This document shows positions 8,346-17,536 of a stretch of 64,000 nucleotides of DNA, piece by piece (positions within the stretch are counted from its first letter, which is position 1; every line of letters starts with the position of its first letter). Below the pieces are notes generated by a model. That model worked only from the letters and a program-made list of their open reading frames with translations, did no database searches and was not told the DNA's origin. The DNA is from Saprospiraceae bacterium. Its GTDB lineage: Bacteria > Bacteroidota > Bacteroidia > Chitinophagales > Saprospiraceae. The translations under genes and the position numbers were made by a program. The stretch spans positions 62,001 through 126,000 of the forward strand of contig JADKCC010000013.1 of NCBI GenBank assembly GCA_016714785.1, in the 5' to 3' direction.

Positions 8346-9089
8346 TTACCAATCCTTCTTCACTTTTTTACCTTTACCATCTACTCTTCGCATTTTTTGC
8401 TGTACTTTTTTCTCCTCGTTATCCATGATTTCTAAGAGTTTTTGAGCATCACTTTTGCTCATTTCCTTACCATCAGATTTTTCGTTTTGGCCGTCTTTGT
8501 TATCATTTTGGTTGTCGTTATTTTGCTGTTGATCTTGTTCCTTTTTGTCTTGTTCATTATTGGAGTTTTGGTCTTTATTTTGTTGATTTTGTTCAGAATT
8601 ATCTTTGTTTTGATCCTTTTTTTGTTGATTTTCTTTATTTTGCTGCTGTTGTTGCTGCCTTAATTGTTGCCTAGCCAAAGCTAAATTTTCTTTGGTGGTG
8701 GTATCATTTGGATTGTATTTAAGTGATTTTTTATAGGCATTGATGCTTTCTTGATATTGTTGCTTTTTGTACAATGCATTGCCTTGATTATAGTAGATAT
8801 CACTTCGTTCTGCATCATTAGTAGCTTTGGCCGCAGCATCTTCATATTTTTTGGCTGCTTCTTCATATCTTTCTTGTTGGATGAGAGCATTGCCGAGATT
8901 ATAAGAGGACTTAACAGATGATTTTTGGCTTTCAGCTCGTCTATATTCTGTCTCTGCTTCCTGAAATTTCCCAAAGCCATAGAGCATATCACCGTTACGT
9001 AAACTTTTATGACTTGACTGGGCAGATAAATTTAAGCTAGTCAATAATATAAATGAAGCACCTAAAATTAGTATTAAACGATAGTTCAT
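8346..9089 (-). CDS. batC: TPR protein with Gln/Asn-rich linker, BatC-like
   Basis: A 247-residue protein with a signal peptide or anchor (residues 1-24, SLNLSAQ) and about three tetratricopeptide repeats (30-140), including EEAAKKYEDAAAKA and YQESINAYKKSLKYNPND. A low-complexity Gln/Asn/Lys/Asp linker (about 150-205) follows, then a conserved-looking C-terminus (LLEIMDNEEKKVQQKMRR, ending KKDW). This architecture matches the TPR members of Bacteroidota bat operons. Its start overlaps the stop of batB by 4 bp (9086-9089), so translation is probably coupled. It probably acts as a periplasmic or envelope scaffold for the VWA proteins. It is the last gene of the operon; no longer batD- or batE-type gene follows. 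Confidence 0.85.
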   Translation of the reverse strand: MNYRLILILGASFILLTSLNLSAQSSHKSLRNGDMLYGFGKFQEAETEYRRAESQKSSVKSSYNLGNALIQQERYEEAAKKYEDAAAKATNDAERSDIYYNQGNALYKKQQYQESINAYKKSLKYNPNDTTTKENLALARQQLRQQQQQQNKENQQKKDQNKDNSEQNQQNKDQNSNNEQDKKEQDQQQNNDNQNDNKDGQNEKSDGKEMSKSDAQKLLEIMDNEEKKVQQKMRRVDGKGKKVKKDW

Positions 9090-10081
9090 GTCGATGCTTT
9101 TTGAGTGAACGAATAGAAAAAACTGAATATTAACAATACTAAAGCTATAAACAGGAAATATTGATAAAAACTCCTATATTCAGAAAATGATTTAATTTCG
9201 ATCGCTCTTTTTTGCATTTTTTCTAATTGCATATTGATATCACTAATGATAGTGCTTTCACTTTCCGTTAGCATATAAAACTGACCATTGCCTTTGTCCG
9301 CAAGCGATTTTAGTAAAGATTTATTAACTACCGATCTGACTGGATCTCCTTTTTCATCTGTTTTGAATTCTTCTCTACCTTGGGCAATTACTGGAACAAA
9401 CCCGCCTTGATCTGTACCGATCCCAATTGTGAATATGGTCCAACCTTTGGAGGTAGCTTCATCTATATTGCTATTAGCTTCATCATCATGATCTTCGCCA
9501 TCAGATAGGATGATAAGTGCTCTTTGATTGACATCTTTAACACTTTTCATGGCTAATTGGATTGCCTCACTAATGGCTGTGCCTTGTGTTCCAGCCATTT
9601 CAGTATTGGCAGATTTTGTAAACATGACTGCTGCTGCATAATCTGTAGTAAGAGGCATTTGTAAATAAGCACTTCCTGCAAATAGTATTAACCCAATTTG
9701 GTCACCTTTTCTTTCATTAATTAGTTGCGTTATGAATCTTTTAGCCTTTTCCAATCTTGTTGGACTCACATCTGTCGCATTCATGCTATTTGAGATATCT
9801 AAAGCGAATATTATATCGCTTCTTTCTACCTTCATTTTTTCCTTTTTTAGCCCAAACTGAGGATTGACCAAAGCTAAAATTAGAAACAACATGGAGCCGA
9901 GTAACAGATAGAATTTTAACTGGTTGGTGGATTTATTAATCAATAATCTTTTGAACAATTGCGGCTCACTAAAAGCTATAATTGCATTTTTTAATTTCTT
10001 ATTGGTCCAAAAAGATATCAACACTATCAATGGTATTAATAGTAATAAATAAAAGGCCCAACTTTCTTCCAATCTAAACAT
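9086..10081 (-). CDS. batB: Membrane VWA-domain protein BatB/BatA type
   Basis: A 331-residue protein. Two N-terminal membrane helices (about 8-25 and 57-75) precede a von Willebrand factor A domain (about 90-285) and a C-terminal helix (about 307-325). The metal-ion-dependent adhesion site is intact: DISNS, a Thr in LTTD, and Asp in LSDGEDHDD. The protein likely pairs with BatA and signals envelope state through the MoxR ATPase. Its stop overlaps the TPR gene start by 4 bp, and an 11-bp gap separates it from batA. Confidence 0.9.
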   Translation of the reverse strand: MFRLEESWAFYLLLLIPLIVLISFWTNKKLKNAIIAFSEPQLFKRLLINKSTNQLKFYLLLGSMLFLILALVNPQFGLKKEKMKVERSDIIFALDISNSMNATDVSPTRLEKAKRFITQLINERKGDQIGLILFAGSAYLQMPLTTDYAAAVMFTKSANTEMAGTQGTAISEAIQLAMKSVKDVNQRALIILSDGEDHDDEANSNIDEATSKGWTIFTIGIGTDQGGFVPVIAQGREEFKTDEKGDPVRSVVNKSLLKSLADKGNGQFYMLTESESTIISDINMQLEKMQKRAIEIKSFSEYRSFYQYFLFIALVLLIFSFFYSFTQKAST

Positions 10082-10092
10082 ATCTTAGTTTT

Positions 10093-11100
10093 TTAACTGA
10101 GTGTTCTGAAAATAGTTTTGGACAAGACCCAACTCATCATTACCAATCCAAAACCAATAAGAAGGAATAACCTATACTCATCTTTATATCTTTTATAAAC
10201 GTTGACTTCTATTTCTGTCTTTTCAAGTCTATCTATTTCGGCATAAATATCTTCAAGGCTTGCTCTATCTACCGCTCGAAAATACTTTGCATCTGTCATT
10301 TGAGATATGTGTTTGAGTAGCTCAGTATCTATTTCTACCGATGCCATGGCAAACATATATTGGCCATCACTTCGTCTATTAACTGGTGATAAGGCTTGTC
10401 CCATTGTACCTACAGCAATAGTATAGACTTTAACATCATACTTTTTTGCGATCTCAGCAGCCGTATTCGGATTGATGTATCCGGCATTATTGACGCCATC
10501 AGTCAATAGAATGATGATTTTGGATTTTGCTTTTGAATCTTTCAGCCTATTGACAGCTGTCGCCAATCCCATTCCTATTGCGGTACCATCTTCGAGCATC
10601 CCTACTTGCAGGCCTGAGAGGAAATCTGTTACAATATTGTGATCCGTGGTGAGTGGACACTGCGTAAAAGCCTCGCCAGCAAAGACGACCAATCCAATCC
10701 TATCATGCACCCTTTTTTCGACAAATTCTTTAGCTACCATTTTGCTGACCTCAAGTCTGTCAGGATCAAAATCTTTTGACAACATACTACTTGACAAATC
10801 CATAACCAACATTATGTCGATGCCATCGGCCTTGACTTTTTCTTCTGATAAGCTAAGTTGTGGACGCGCCATAGCAATAATAAACATCAATATCGCTCCA
10901 ATAGTCAGTAACGGCAACCACGGATAAACCTTTTCTTTCCAACTTATGATACCATCCAATCCAGAAATATCGGATAATGTAACTGTTGTTTCTTTACTTT
11001 TGCTAGAAAAATATTGCCACCATATCATCAATGGGATGATCAACAAACCCAAAAACCACCAAGGTGAAGCAAAATGAAGATTTGAGAGATACTGTATCAT
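10093..11100 (-). CDS. batA: Membrane VWA-domain protein BatA
   Basis: A 335-residue protein with the same plan as its downstream neighbour: two N-terminal helices, a VWA domain with an intact metal site (DLSSS, LTTDHN, LTDGVNNAG), and a C-terminal helix (LFLLIGFGLVMMSWVLS). The ATG at 11100 overlaps the stop of the upstream gene by 4 bp. In Bacteroidota the bat genes have been linked to aerotolerance and envelope stress (family knowledge). The direct partner is probably the MoxR ATPase encoded at the head of this operon. Confidence 0.92.
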   Translation of the reverse strand: MIQYLSNLHFASPWWFLGLLIIPLMIWWQYFSSKSKETTVTLSDISGLDGIISWKEKVYPWLPLLTIGAILMFIIAMARPQLSLSEEKVKADGIDIMLVMDLSSSMLSKDFDPDRLEVSKMVAKEFVEKRVHDRIGLVVFAGEAFTQCPLTTDHNIVTDFLSGLQVGMLEDGTAIGMGLATAVNRLKDSKAKSKIIILLTDGVNNAGYINPNTAAEIAKKYDVKVYTIAVGTMGQALSPVNRRSDGQYMFAMASVEIDTELLKHISQMTDAKYFRAVDRASLEDIYAEIDRLEKTEIEVNVYKRYKDEYRLFLLIGFGLVMMSWVLSKTIFRTLS

Positions 11101-12152
11101 ATCGATTCTTCCTTTTTAACGTCAGATGATGATTGTCTCGTATTTATTACAAAATCGACTGCCTTGTCCATAAACAGGCTGTGTATATCTACATCAGGAG
11201 TAGCTTTTGCAAATTTGACCAAGTCTGCAACTTGTAATATCTCTTTGAGTTCAATGGTATATTTCATATCAAAATCTACATTCTTAAGAGCGATGGCAAT
11301 CTCGTCAGTAGTCATTTCTGGGGCATTGATACCGTAACGCTCTTCGAGATAAGTACGTATGATATCGGTGAGTCTAGTTTGGTAAGCTTTGATCTGACCA
11401 TTCTGCCAAAGATTTTCTTCTTTGAGATGCTCCAGAGCTTGCAGTGCTTTTTGATCTGGTTGTATTAGGATAATAACTTCTTGTAGCTCTATTGATGGTT
11501 TGGCATTTTTACGTTTGTAGAAATAATATCCCACTAACATCATCAATAACAATGCCACCAATATATATATATATACCAAATAATCAGTAATATCCGCCTT
11601 TTCGTACATGATATCTTTGATAGGATTGATATCTACACTATCTTGTTGGGTCAGCCTCAATGGCAAAAATACTTGTACCGTTTTAGATGCTGTCGGCAAT
11701 ACTTCATTCTGCCCATCGGTCACCATCACTGAAGGACCTGGAATACCAAAAACACCAGCGTTGTAAATGGCGATAGTTATCGTATTTTTTATAACCATAT
11801 TACCACCAACATCTGATATTTGCAACTTAGATGCGTCAATTGGATTATTCCAATCCTCATGTTTCCATGTGCCAAAATCTAATACTTCAATGTCGGCCAC
11901 CTTTTCGAGATGGATGGTATCTTGCTGAAATACAATATTTTCGATATTTTTATAAACAGAAAAATCCAGTGCGTCTAAATAGATGTCTTTAGATAATGAC
12001 ACTTTGATTTCAACCTTAAAAGGATCTCCAATTTGCACAGAATCAACTTTAAAAGTCGCTGTACTAACAATCTGACAGTCTAAAGAAATTGCATTGATTA
12101 ACAATACTGATATTAATAAATATTTAACTAAAGAGAAGTTCCTTTTATTCAT
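11097..12152 (-). CDS. BatD/DUF4381-like membrane protein of the bat operon
   Basis: About 351 residues from the ATG at 12152, with a signal peptide (MNKRNFSLVKYLLISVLLIN). A periplasmic beta-rich part (about 30-200) resembles a BatD Ig-like segment. One membrane helix (about 215-235, YIYILVALLLMMLVGYYF) follows, then a cytoplasmic helical part with RLTDIIRTYLEERYGINAPE and MTTDEI, the signature of DUF4381-like proteins beside MoxR/DUF58 genes. The frame is open upstream to 12293, but the start at 12152 shares a TAATG junction with the DUF58 stop and gives a proper signal peptide, so I prefer it. It probably couples the cytoplasmic MoxR/DUF58 side to the periplasmic VWA side. Confidence 0.82.
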   Translation of the reverse strand: MNKRNFSLVKYLLISVLLINAISLDCQIVSTATFKVDSVQIGDPFKVEIKVSLSKDIYLDALDFSVYKNIENIVFQQDTIHLEKVADIEVLDFGTWKHEDWNNPIDASKLQISDVGGNMVIKNTITIAIYNAGVFGIPGPSVMVTDGQNEVLPTASKTVQVFLPLRLTQQDSVDINPIKDIMYEKADITDYLVYIYILVALLLMMLVGYYFYKRKNAKPSIELQEVIILIQPDQKALQALEHLKEENLWQNGQIKAYQTRLTDIIRTYLEERYGINAPEMTTDEIAIALKNVDFDMKYTIELKEILQVADLVKFAKATPDVDIHSLFMDKAVDFVINTRQSSSDVKKEESI

Positions 12153-13024
12153 TATCTTTTCGCTCTTCTTTTGAAAAATACCTGCATAGCCTTGATGTAG
12201 TCTTCGTCCGTTTGTATAGATACAGTATCCGACTTGGCCAATGCAAAGGTTTTTGAAAATGTATCGGTTTGAGCTAGGAAATGATTGCGCCAAGCATCTC
12301 TTACTTTGATATCACTTGTATCAATGATCCTTTCTCGACCAGACTCTGCATCTAGTACTTTTACCAAACCTACATTAGGCAAATTTTTCTCTCTTGGATC
12401 TGAGATTTTTATCCCAATAATATCATGTTTTTTAGCAGCAATATTGAGTGCTTGCTCATAATTAAGAGCTATAAAATCTGAAAGAATGAATGTGATACTT
12501 CGCTTTTTCTCAATATTGTTAAGATAAATCAGTGCTTCTGAAAGGTTAGTGCCTTGTTTTTCGGGTGTGATATTAATAAGTTCTCTGATGATACGAAGGA
12601 TATTTTGTTTACCTTTTTTAGGTGGCAAGTACTTTTCTATGGTATCAGAAAATAATATAGCTCCTACTTTATCATTATTGGTGATAGCAGAAAAAGCTAT
12701 AACTGCAGCCAACTCAGTCATCATTTCATTTTTAAATCTACCCACCGTACCAAAAAACGAGGAAGCTGAAACATCTATAAGTAGCATTACAGTAAGTTCG
12801 CGTTCTTCTTCAAATATCTTGACATGTGGCCCACCAGTACGTGCTGTGACATTCCAATCTATATTGCGTACATCATCTCCATACTGATAATCTCTGACCT
12901 CACTAAAAGACATACCACGACCCTTAAATGCAGAATGATACTCACCTGAAAATATATGTTTGGTAAGACCTTTGGTCTTGATCTCCAGTTTTCTGACTTT
13001 TTTGATGATCTCTGATGTATCCAT
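12152..13024 (-). CDS. DUF58-domain protein
   Basis: A 290-residue cytoplasmic protein with the DUF58 core: SGEYHSAFKGRGMSF, the VRDYQYGDDVRNIDWN signature, and a VWA-like segment with LLIDVSAS. DUF58 proteins sit next to MoxR ATPases throughout bacteria and are thought to be their adaptor or substrate. It has one-base overlaps (TAATG) with both neighbours, at 13024 and 12152, showing tight translational coupling. Confidence 0.93.
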   Translation of the reverse strand: MDTSEIIKKVRKLEIKTKGLTKHIFSGEYHSAFKGRGMSFSEVRDYQYGDDVRNIDWNVTARTGGPHVKIFEEERELTVMLLIDVSASSFFGTVGRFKNEMMTELAAVIAFSAITNNDKVGAILFSDTIEKYLPPKKGKQNILRIIRELINITPEKQGTNLSEALIYLNNIEKKRSITFILSDFIALNYEQALNIAAKKHDIIGIKISDPREKNLPNVGLVKVLDAESGRERIIDTSDIKVRDAWRNHFLAQTDTFSKTFALAKSDTVSIQTDEDYIKAMQVFFKRRAKR

Positions 13025-14361
13025 TATTTGATCAATATATCTTTCAATAAATTTCTATTTTTAAAATTTTGTTCTACCATAAAGTAAGGAACTAAAATTT
13101 CTTTTTCGCCATAAATAGTATTGAAATTGGTACGAAAACAAAATCCATTTTCTTTGAGAGTAACATATTGGAAGTTTTCATTTTCAACCCATTTTTTACA
13201 CTCATTACTCCAGTTGATTTCTTTTTTTCTGGCTGGAATTATCGCATTAAAATATTGCTTACTATCAAATTTTCCATCAAAAATATCTTGAACTTTTATT
13301 TCTTTTCCATTTTTTAAATCATATATAAAAGCTATCTTTTCCGTCTCGTTATGCACAGAAGTTTGCAAATACAAGGTGCCGCTTATTATATCACTTGTAT
13401 ATAAATCCACTTCGACCCAACCTTCAGCAGATTGAATCCAACGGTCTTTTGTTCCAAAGTTGATGGTAGATTTTTTTAATTTCACAATACTTTCATCTAT
13501 CCAAGTCTTGTACTTTTGTTCTATCCATACATCAAATTTTTTGTGCCCTGACTCCAGCTTGACCGCTATCAGTTTTGAATAATAATCAGCATATTCATAA
13601 CATGCAAAATCAAGAGAAGATTCTATTTTTAAGAAGCTGGAGACTTCATATCCACCTTCGTCAAGATGTATAATACTGATATTGTTAAGGTTTGAAGTAT
13701 CTACCACTAGTGATTTGCCCGTAAGAATTGAATTTTTGAAAGTTAAATCAAAAACCTCAACTCTTTTGTCATTGCCTAGCTTGATTTCTTCCATTTTTTT
13801 ACCATCTTCATAGCAAGCAATAGAAAAAGTGAGGTCGTGTCTAATAATTTGTACCTTTAAAGTTTTGTCATCTACTTTTCCAGAAAAAATTCTTTGCCAT
13901 TGCGACTGTTTGCATCTGTCAGGTAAGTGCTGCTCGAAAGAATTGACAAAACTGAGATTCATCGGCAATGTCCTGTCTTTATTAGTATTCATCCATATTG
14001 CTTCAAAATTTTCTCCATCATATTTTCCATATATAAATCCTGAAGTCCTAGATTCGCTGGTTAACTCTACTAATTTAAGATGATGATTTATATCGTCACC
14101 TTCGAAAAAGAATGTCGTGCCACTGTTACGAATGCTATATAAACCTTTACATGTTTGTCCATCCGTACCAATTATCATATCAATAATATGAATATCATCT
14201 ATATGACCGCTCAAAGTGTTGATCCACAAATCTTTAACATTGGAAGGAAACATTTCTCTTACATCAGTTTTTGTATATTTTTTTTGAGCAATAGTGGTAC
14301 CACTCAGTATTAATAGAACTGAAAATAACAAAGAAATTCTAATGGATTTTTTATAAAACAA
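13024..14361 (-). CDS. Secreted protein of unknown function inserted in the moxR-bat operon
   Basis: About 445 residues if translation starts at the TTG at 14361, 10 nt after the moxR stop. That start gives a good signal peptide (FYKKSIRISLLFSVLLILSG, ending TIAQ). The frame stays open upstream to 14445 inside moxR, but that extension is antisense-like in composition and would bury the signal peptide. The mature part is beta-rich and contains FEGDDINHHLKLVEL, IYGKYDGENFEAIW and TLYLQTSVHNETEKIAF, features seen in DUF3298-like lipocalin/beta-sheet regions, but I do not recognise the family. Its place between moxR and DUF58, which are normally adjacent, suggests a lineage-specific partner of the Bat system. 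Confidence 0.72.
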   Translation of the reverse strand: MFYKKSIRISLLFSVLLILSGTTIAQKKYTKTDVREMFPSNVKDLWINTLSGHIDDIHIIDMIIGTDGQTCKGLYSIRNSGTTFFFEGDDINHHLKLVELTSESRTSGFIYGKYDGENFEAIWMNTNKDRTLPMNLSFVNSFEQHLPDRCKQSQWQRIFSGKVDDKTLKVQIIRHDLTFSIACYEDGKKMEEIKLGNDKRVEVFDLTFKNSILTGKSLVVDTSNLNNISIIHLDEGGYEVSSFLKIESSLDFACYEYADYYSKLIAVKLESGHKKFDVWIEQKYKTWIDESIVKLKKSTINFGTKDRWIQSAEGWVEVDLYTSDIISGTLYLQTSVHNETEKIAFIYDLKNGKEIKVQDIFDGKFDSKQYFNAIIPARKKEINWSNECKKWVENENFQYVTLKENGFCFRTNFNTIYGEKEILVPYFMVEQNFKNRNLLKDILIK

Positions 14362-14371
14362 ATGAATGAGT

Positions 14372-15370
14372 TTATGGTACTGGAATAGTGTTAATGATTT
14401 TGGTAATAATATCATCTTGGGTGACATTTTCAGCTTCGGCTTCATAGCTCAAACCTATCCGATGTCTCATAATATCTTTACTCACATTTCTCACATCATC
14501 AGGGATGACATAACCTCTGCGTTGCATAAAAGCATGTGCTTTAGCTGCCATTGCAAGATTAATACTTGCTCTCGGTGATGCACCGTAGCTGATTAATGGT
14601 ACGATCTCTTGTAGTTTGTATTTAGCGGGCTCACGTGTGGCAAACACTATGTCTAGGATATAATTTTCTATCTTTTCGTCCATATAGACTTTTTTGACAG
14701 ATTCTCGTGCTTTGATGATAGATTCTGGCTTTACTACGGCATTGATTTTTTGTATTGTCTCACCAAGGATATTTTTCCTAATGATCATTTTTTCATCTTC
14801 CCGGCTTGGATATCCTATATTTACTTTTAACATAAATCTATCCACTTGTGCTTCAGGTAGGGGATAAGTTCCTTCTTGCTCAATAGGATTTTGTGTAGCT
14901 AATACTAGAAACGGTTCATCCAGTTTATAGCTGTCTTTACCTATGGTCACTTGTTTCTCTTGCATGGCTTCCAATAAAGCAGATTGTACTTTAGCAGGTG
15001 CTCTATTGATTTCATCAGCGAGTATAAAATTGGCGAAGATTGGTCCTTTTCTTACTGTAAATTCATTTATGCCGGGATTGTATATCATAGTACCTATGAT
15101 ATCCGAAGGCAATAAATCAGGTGTAAACTGAATTCTATTGAAATTTGCATCTATCGCTGACGCTAATGTTTTGATAGCTAAAGTCTTGGCTAGCCCTGGT
15201 AACCCTTCTAGCAATACATGCCCTTGGGCTAGTAGTCCTAACATGAGCCGATCTATCATCTGCTTTTGCCCAACGATTACTTTGGAAGTCTCTGCATTTA
15301 GTAACTCTATGAATGCACTATCAATGTATATCTGTTGGTTTAAAGCTTCTATATCTATGGAAGTCTGCAT
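14372..15370 (-). CDS. moxR: MoxR-family AAA+ ATPase of the bat operon
   Basis: A 332-residue AAA+ protein. Walker A is GLPGLAKT (about 56-63), Walker B is FILADEINRAP, sensor 1 is ATQNPIEQEGTYPLPEAQ, followed by the arginine finger region DRFM. MoxR ATPases act as chaperones that assemble or activate VWA-domain partners. This one heads a seven-gene operon containing DUF58 and two VWA proteins. A second moxR at 35811 lies apart from any VWA gene. Confidence 0.95.
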   Translation of the reverse strand: MQTSIDIEALNQQIYIDSAFIELLNAETSKVIVGQKQMIDRLMLGLLAQGHVLLEGLPGLAKTLAIKTLASAIDANFNRIQFTPDLLPSDIIGTMIYNPGINEFTVRKGPIFANFILADEINRAPAKVQSALLEAMQEKQVTIGKDSYKLDEPFLVLATQNPIEQEGTYPLPEAQVDRFMLKVNIGYPSREDEKMIIRKNILGETIQKINAVVKPESIIKARESVKKVYMDEKIENYILDIVFATREPAKYKLQEIVPLISYGASPRASINLAMAAKAHAFMQRRGYVIPDDVRNVSKDIMRHRIGLSYEAEAENVTQDDIITKIINTIPVP

Positions 15371-15536
15371 GGTTAGATATTGATTATTTTATAAAATATT
15401 TAATCGTACTTGGTTAAAAAAAATTTATTTGCGTGCAAATATCCGAAAAAAATCGGTATTTATTGCTACAATTACTATTATCAATGAGGTGTAATGAACA
15501 ATATACCACCCTAATGTTAGCTAAGTCACCTTAATT

Positions 15537-15553
15537 TGTAATGCAAAATTACA
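15537..15553. promoter_or_regulatory. Inverted repeat in the moxR / unknown-gene divergent region
   Basis: TGTAAT (15537-15542) and ATTACA (15548-15553) are separated by 5 nt. The site lies between the moxR operon start (15370) and the plus-strand gene at 15642. It could be an operator, but the arms are short and AT-rich. Confidence 0.25.
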
Positions 15554-15641
15554 TTTGAATGATTTTTCTTCAATATTACATATACATTTTTAACTAAATC
15601 TTAACTTCGCATTTTATTTCAGCCAAATTAAAAATATATTG

Positions 15642-16583
15642 ATGGTCTATAAAAGCGTGATTGTATTTTTTGTATTTCTAATATTTTCTTATGATAGTGT
15701 AAGTCAAAGAGACAGTTTGTCATATTTGCTTAAGTCTTTTTCGATGTACGAGTATCAAATAAATGGCAAGAAAGTACCAAAAAAAGATTTTTACTATTCT
15801 TTATCAAAGAATAAAACTTTAGAAAATGAATTCCAAAGTGGTAAATCTATGAACTATACTGGAAATATTATAACTTATATCGGTGGTTTTTTGGTTGGGT
15901 GGAACATAGGTGATCTTATGTTTAAAAAAAATGAAAAAAATTATACATTGGGAATGATCGGTCTTGGAGCGTTGGCTGTAGGGATTCCAATAGCATGGGT
16001 TGGGCAAAAAAAAAGTGATAAGGCTTTAGTGTCCTTTAATTCAATAGATTTACCAAATGTAATAGCTGTCAGTCCAACTAAAATATCTGTGTATGATAAA
16101 GATGAGCTTGATGCTGAGATAGTGTCAAATTATAAAGAAATAATCGACTCATCTTGTATAATCATTCGGATACCAGTCAACGGAAATAAAATAAACCTTT
16201 TGTCCCAAAAACTAAAAGATAAAAATACTTCACCTAGTTATAAATCTAAGCTTAAAAAAGAATTGGATAAGACGCTTATGGAAAACAAAGAATATCTTTC
16301 ATTAATTCAAACTAGTTTTGATCTTCACTTTCATGTAAAGCAAATATACTTCCTTCCAGATTCTTCTTTCAAATCACATTTGGCAGGCAATCTTACAGGT
16401 TTCTTGAATGATGAAGGTGTTTTGGATCAATCAATGCAATGCCATGGTAAAGAAAATTTTTATTTTATCACGGGAAAAGATAAAGAGCAGTTGCTTTTTG
16501 TAAATAAATATTTGGAGAAACCTTCAATCCCTTTTCCACATAAAAAGAATACTTTTTTTGCCAGCATTCAAAAAGATCTTTGA
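15642..16583 (+). CDS. Hypothetical envelope protein
   Basis: 313 residues from the ATG at 15642 (the TTG three bases upstream is less likely). It has a signal peptide (residues 1-22, VFFVFLIFSYDSVSQ). A charged region follows, then two Gly-rich hydrophobic stretches (YTGNIITYIGGFLVGWNIG and LGMIGLGALAVGIPIAWVG) that look like a membrane hairpin, and a 200-residue soluble C-terminal part with alternating helix and strand. I recognise no family. TAACTTCG at 15602-15609 is a one-mismatch -7 element for it. Confidence 0.7.
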   Translation: MVYKSVIVFFVFLIFSYDSVSQRDSLSYLLKSFSMYEYQINGKKVPKKDFYYSLSKNKTLENEFQSGKSMNYTGNIITYIGGFLVGWNIGDLMFKKNEKNYTLGMIGLGALAVGIPIAWVGQKKSDKALVSFNSIDLPNVIAVSPTKISVYDKDELDAEIVSNYKEIIDSSCIIIRIPVNGNKINLLSQKLKDKNTSPSYKSKLKKELDKTLMENKEYLSLIQTSFDLHFHVKQIYFLPDSSFKSHLAGNLTGFLNDEGVLDQSMQCHGKENFYFITGKDKEQLLFVNKYLEKPSIPFPHKKNTFFASIQKDL

Positions 16584-16653
16584 TAAACAAAAATATATTG
16601 ACAAGCAGATTATATATTTTAATGAAAAACTATCACAACTTTAAATCCTAAAT

Positions 16654-17409
16654 ATGAGATTACTAAATTTTACATTTTCATTATTATTGGTCATTTTGAT
16701 TTTTGCAAGTTGTAAAAAAGACAAACTCACTATGCCTGATACAAAGGCAGACACTTTATTAAAAGATACGGTAGAAGCGTTTTCTGCACCGTTAAAAATG
16801 GATACAATTACAGATGATCCATCTGATCCAAACCCTGAACCAAAAAAGACTGAAAAACTTAATTATGACGCATCAGTATGGTCAGAGCTTACCAAGGCTG
16901 ATGGTTTTGCGCTAGATATTAGATATGCTACCACTAATAATTTTACAAAAAAACGAATTTATGACTGTGGTAAATGTTTCATGAGACCTGAAGCCGCTGA
17001 AAAACTTAAAACCATACAGGCAGAACTAAATGAAAAGTTTGGTTATAGTATCAAAATATTTGATTGCTATCGTCCAGGACCCTATCAGCAGCGTTTATGG
17101 GATATCGTTCCAAATCCTGATTATGTCACTCCTCCACATAAAGGATCTATGCATAGCAAAGGATTGGCTATCGACCTTACGATTGTCGATAAGGATGGCA
17201 ATGAACTGGATATGGGTACATCATTTGATTTTTTCGGACCAGAAGCACACCAAGGATATAATCACTCTGATGCTGTCAAGAGACATAGATGGATACTAAA
17301 AAGCACGATGGAAAAGCACGGTTTTGGGTCGATAAGAACAGAATGGTGGCACTATAGTTACAAAGGCAAGAGTTATCCCTTGGATAAATGGGTTTGGGAT
17401 TGTAAATAA
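16654..17409 (+). CDS. D-alanyl-D-alanine dipeptidase, VanX/DdpX-like lipoprotein (peptidase M15D)
   Basis: A 251-residue protein with a lipoprotein signal (LVILIFASC, Cys at about residue 20) and a Pro/Asp-rich linker. The catalytic domain begins near residue 85 with DIRYATTNNF. Zinc-site motifs are present: SMHSKGLAIDLT (His and Asp ligands) and EWWHY (catalytic Glu and third His). It hydrolyses D-Ala-D-Ala. In an organism without other vancomycin-resistance genes it most likely recycles peptidoglycan fragments in the periplasm rather than giving resistance. The gene stands alone, ending in a shared terminator with clpX. Confidence 0.92.
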   Translation: MRLLNFTFSLLLVILIFASCKKDKLTMPDTKADTLLKDTVEAFSAPLKMDTITDDPSDPNPEPKKTEKLNYDASVWSELTKADGFALDIRYATTNNFTKKRIYDCGKCFMRPEAAEKLKTIQAELNEKFGYSIKIFDCYRPGPYQQRLWDIVPNPDYVTPPHKGSMHSKGLAIDLTIVDKDGNELDMGTSFDFFGPEAHQGYNHSDAVKRHRWILKSTMEKHGFGSIRTEWWHYSYKGKSYPLDKWVWDCK

Positions 17410-17483
17410 AGAGAGCAATTTTTTTATACTTTATTTTATAAAATCTGTAAAATGTGACAATACCTGTATTCGGTTAAAAATAA

Positions 17484-17514
17484 AAGCCGATTGAAAATTG
17501 ATTTCAATCGGCTT
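17484..17514. terminator. Bidirectional terminator between the dipeptidase gene and clpX
   Basis: A perfect 13-bp stem, AAGCCGATTGAAA (17484-17496) and TTTCAATCGGCTT (17502-17514), with a 5-nt loop. It lies between convergent genes. Confidence 0.88.
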
Positions 17515-17536
17515 AACATTTAACTTTCTATGACTA

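Noticed and set aside
8442..8663. 73-codon Leu/Val/Phe-rich open frame on the plus strand
   Set aside because: It is the antisense shadow of the Gln/Asn/Lys/Asp-rich low-complexity linker of the TPR protein.
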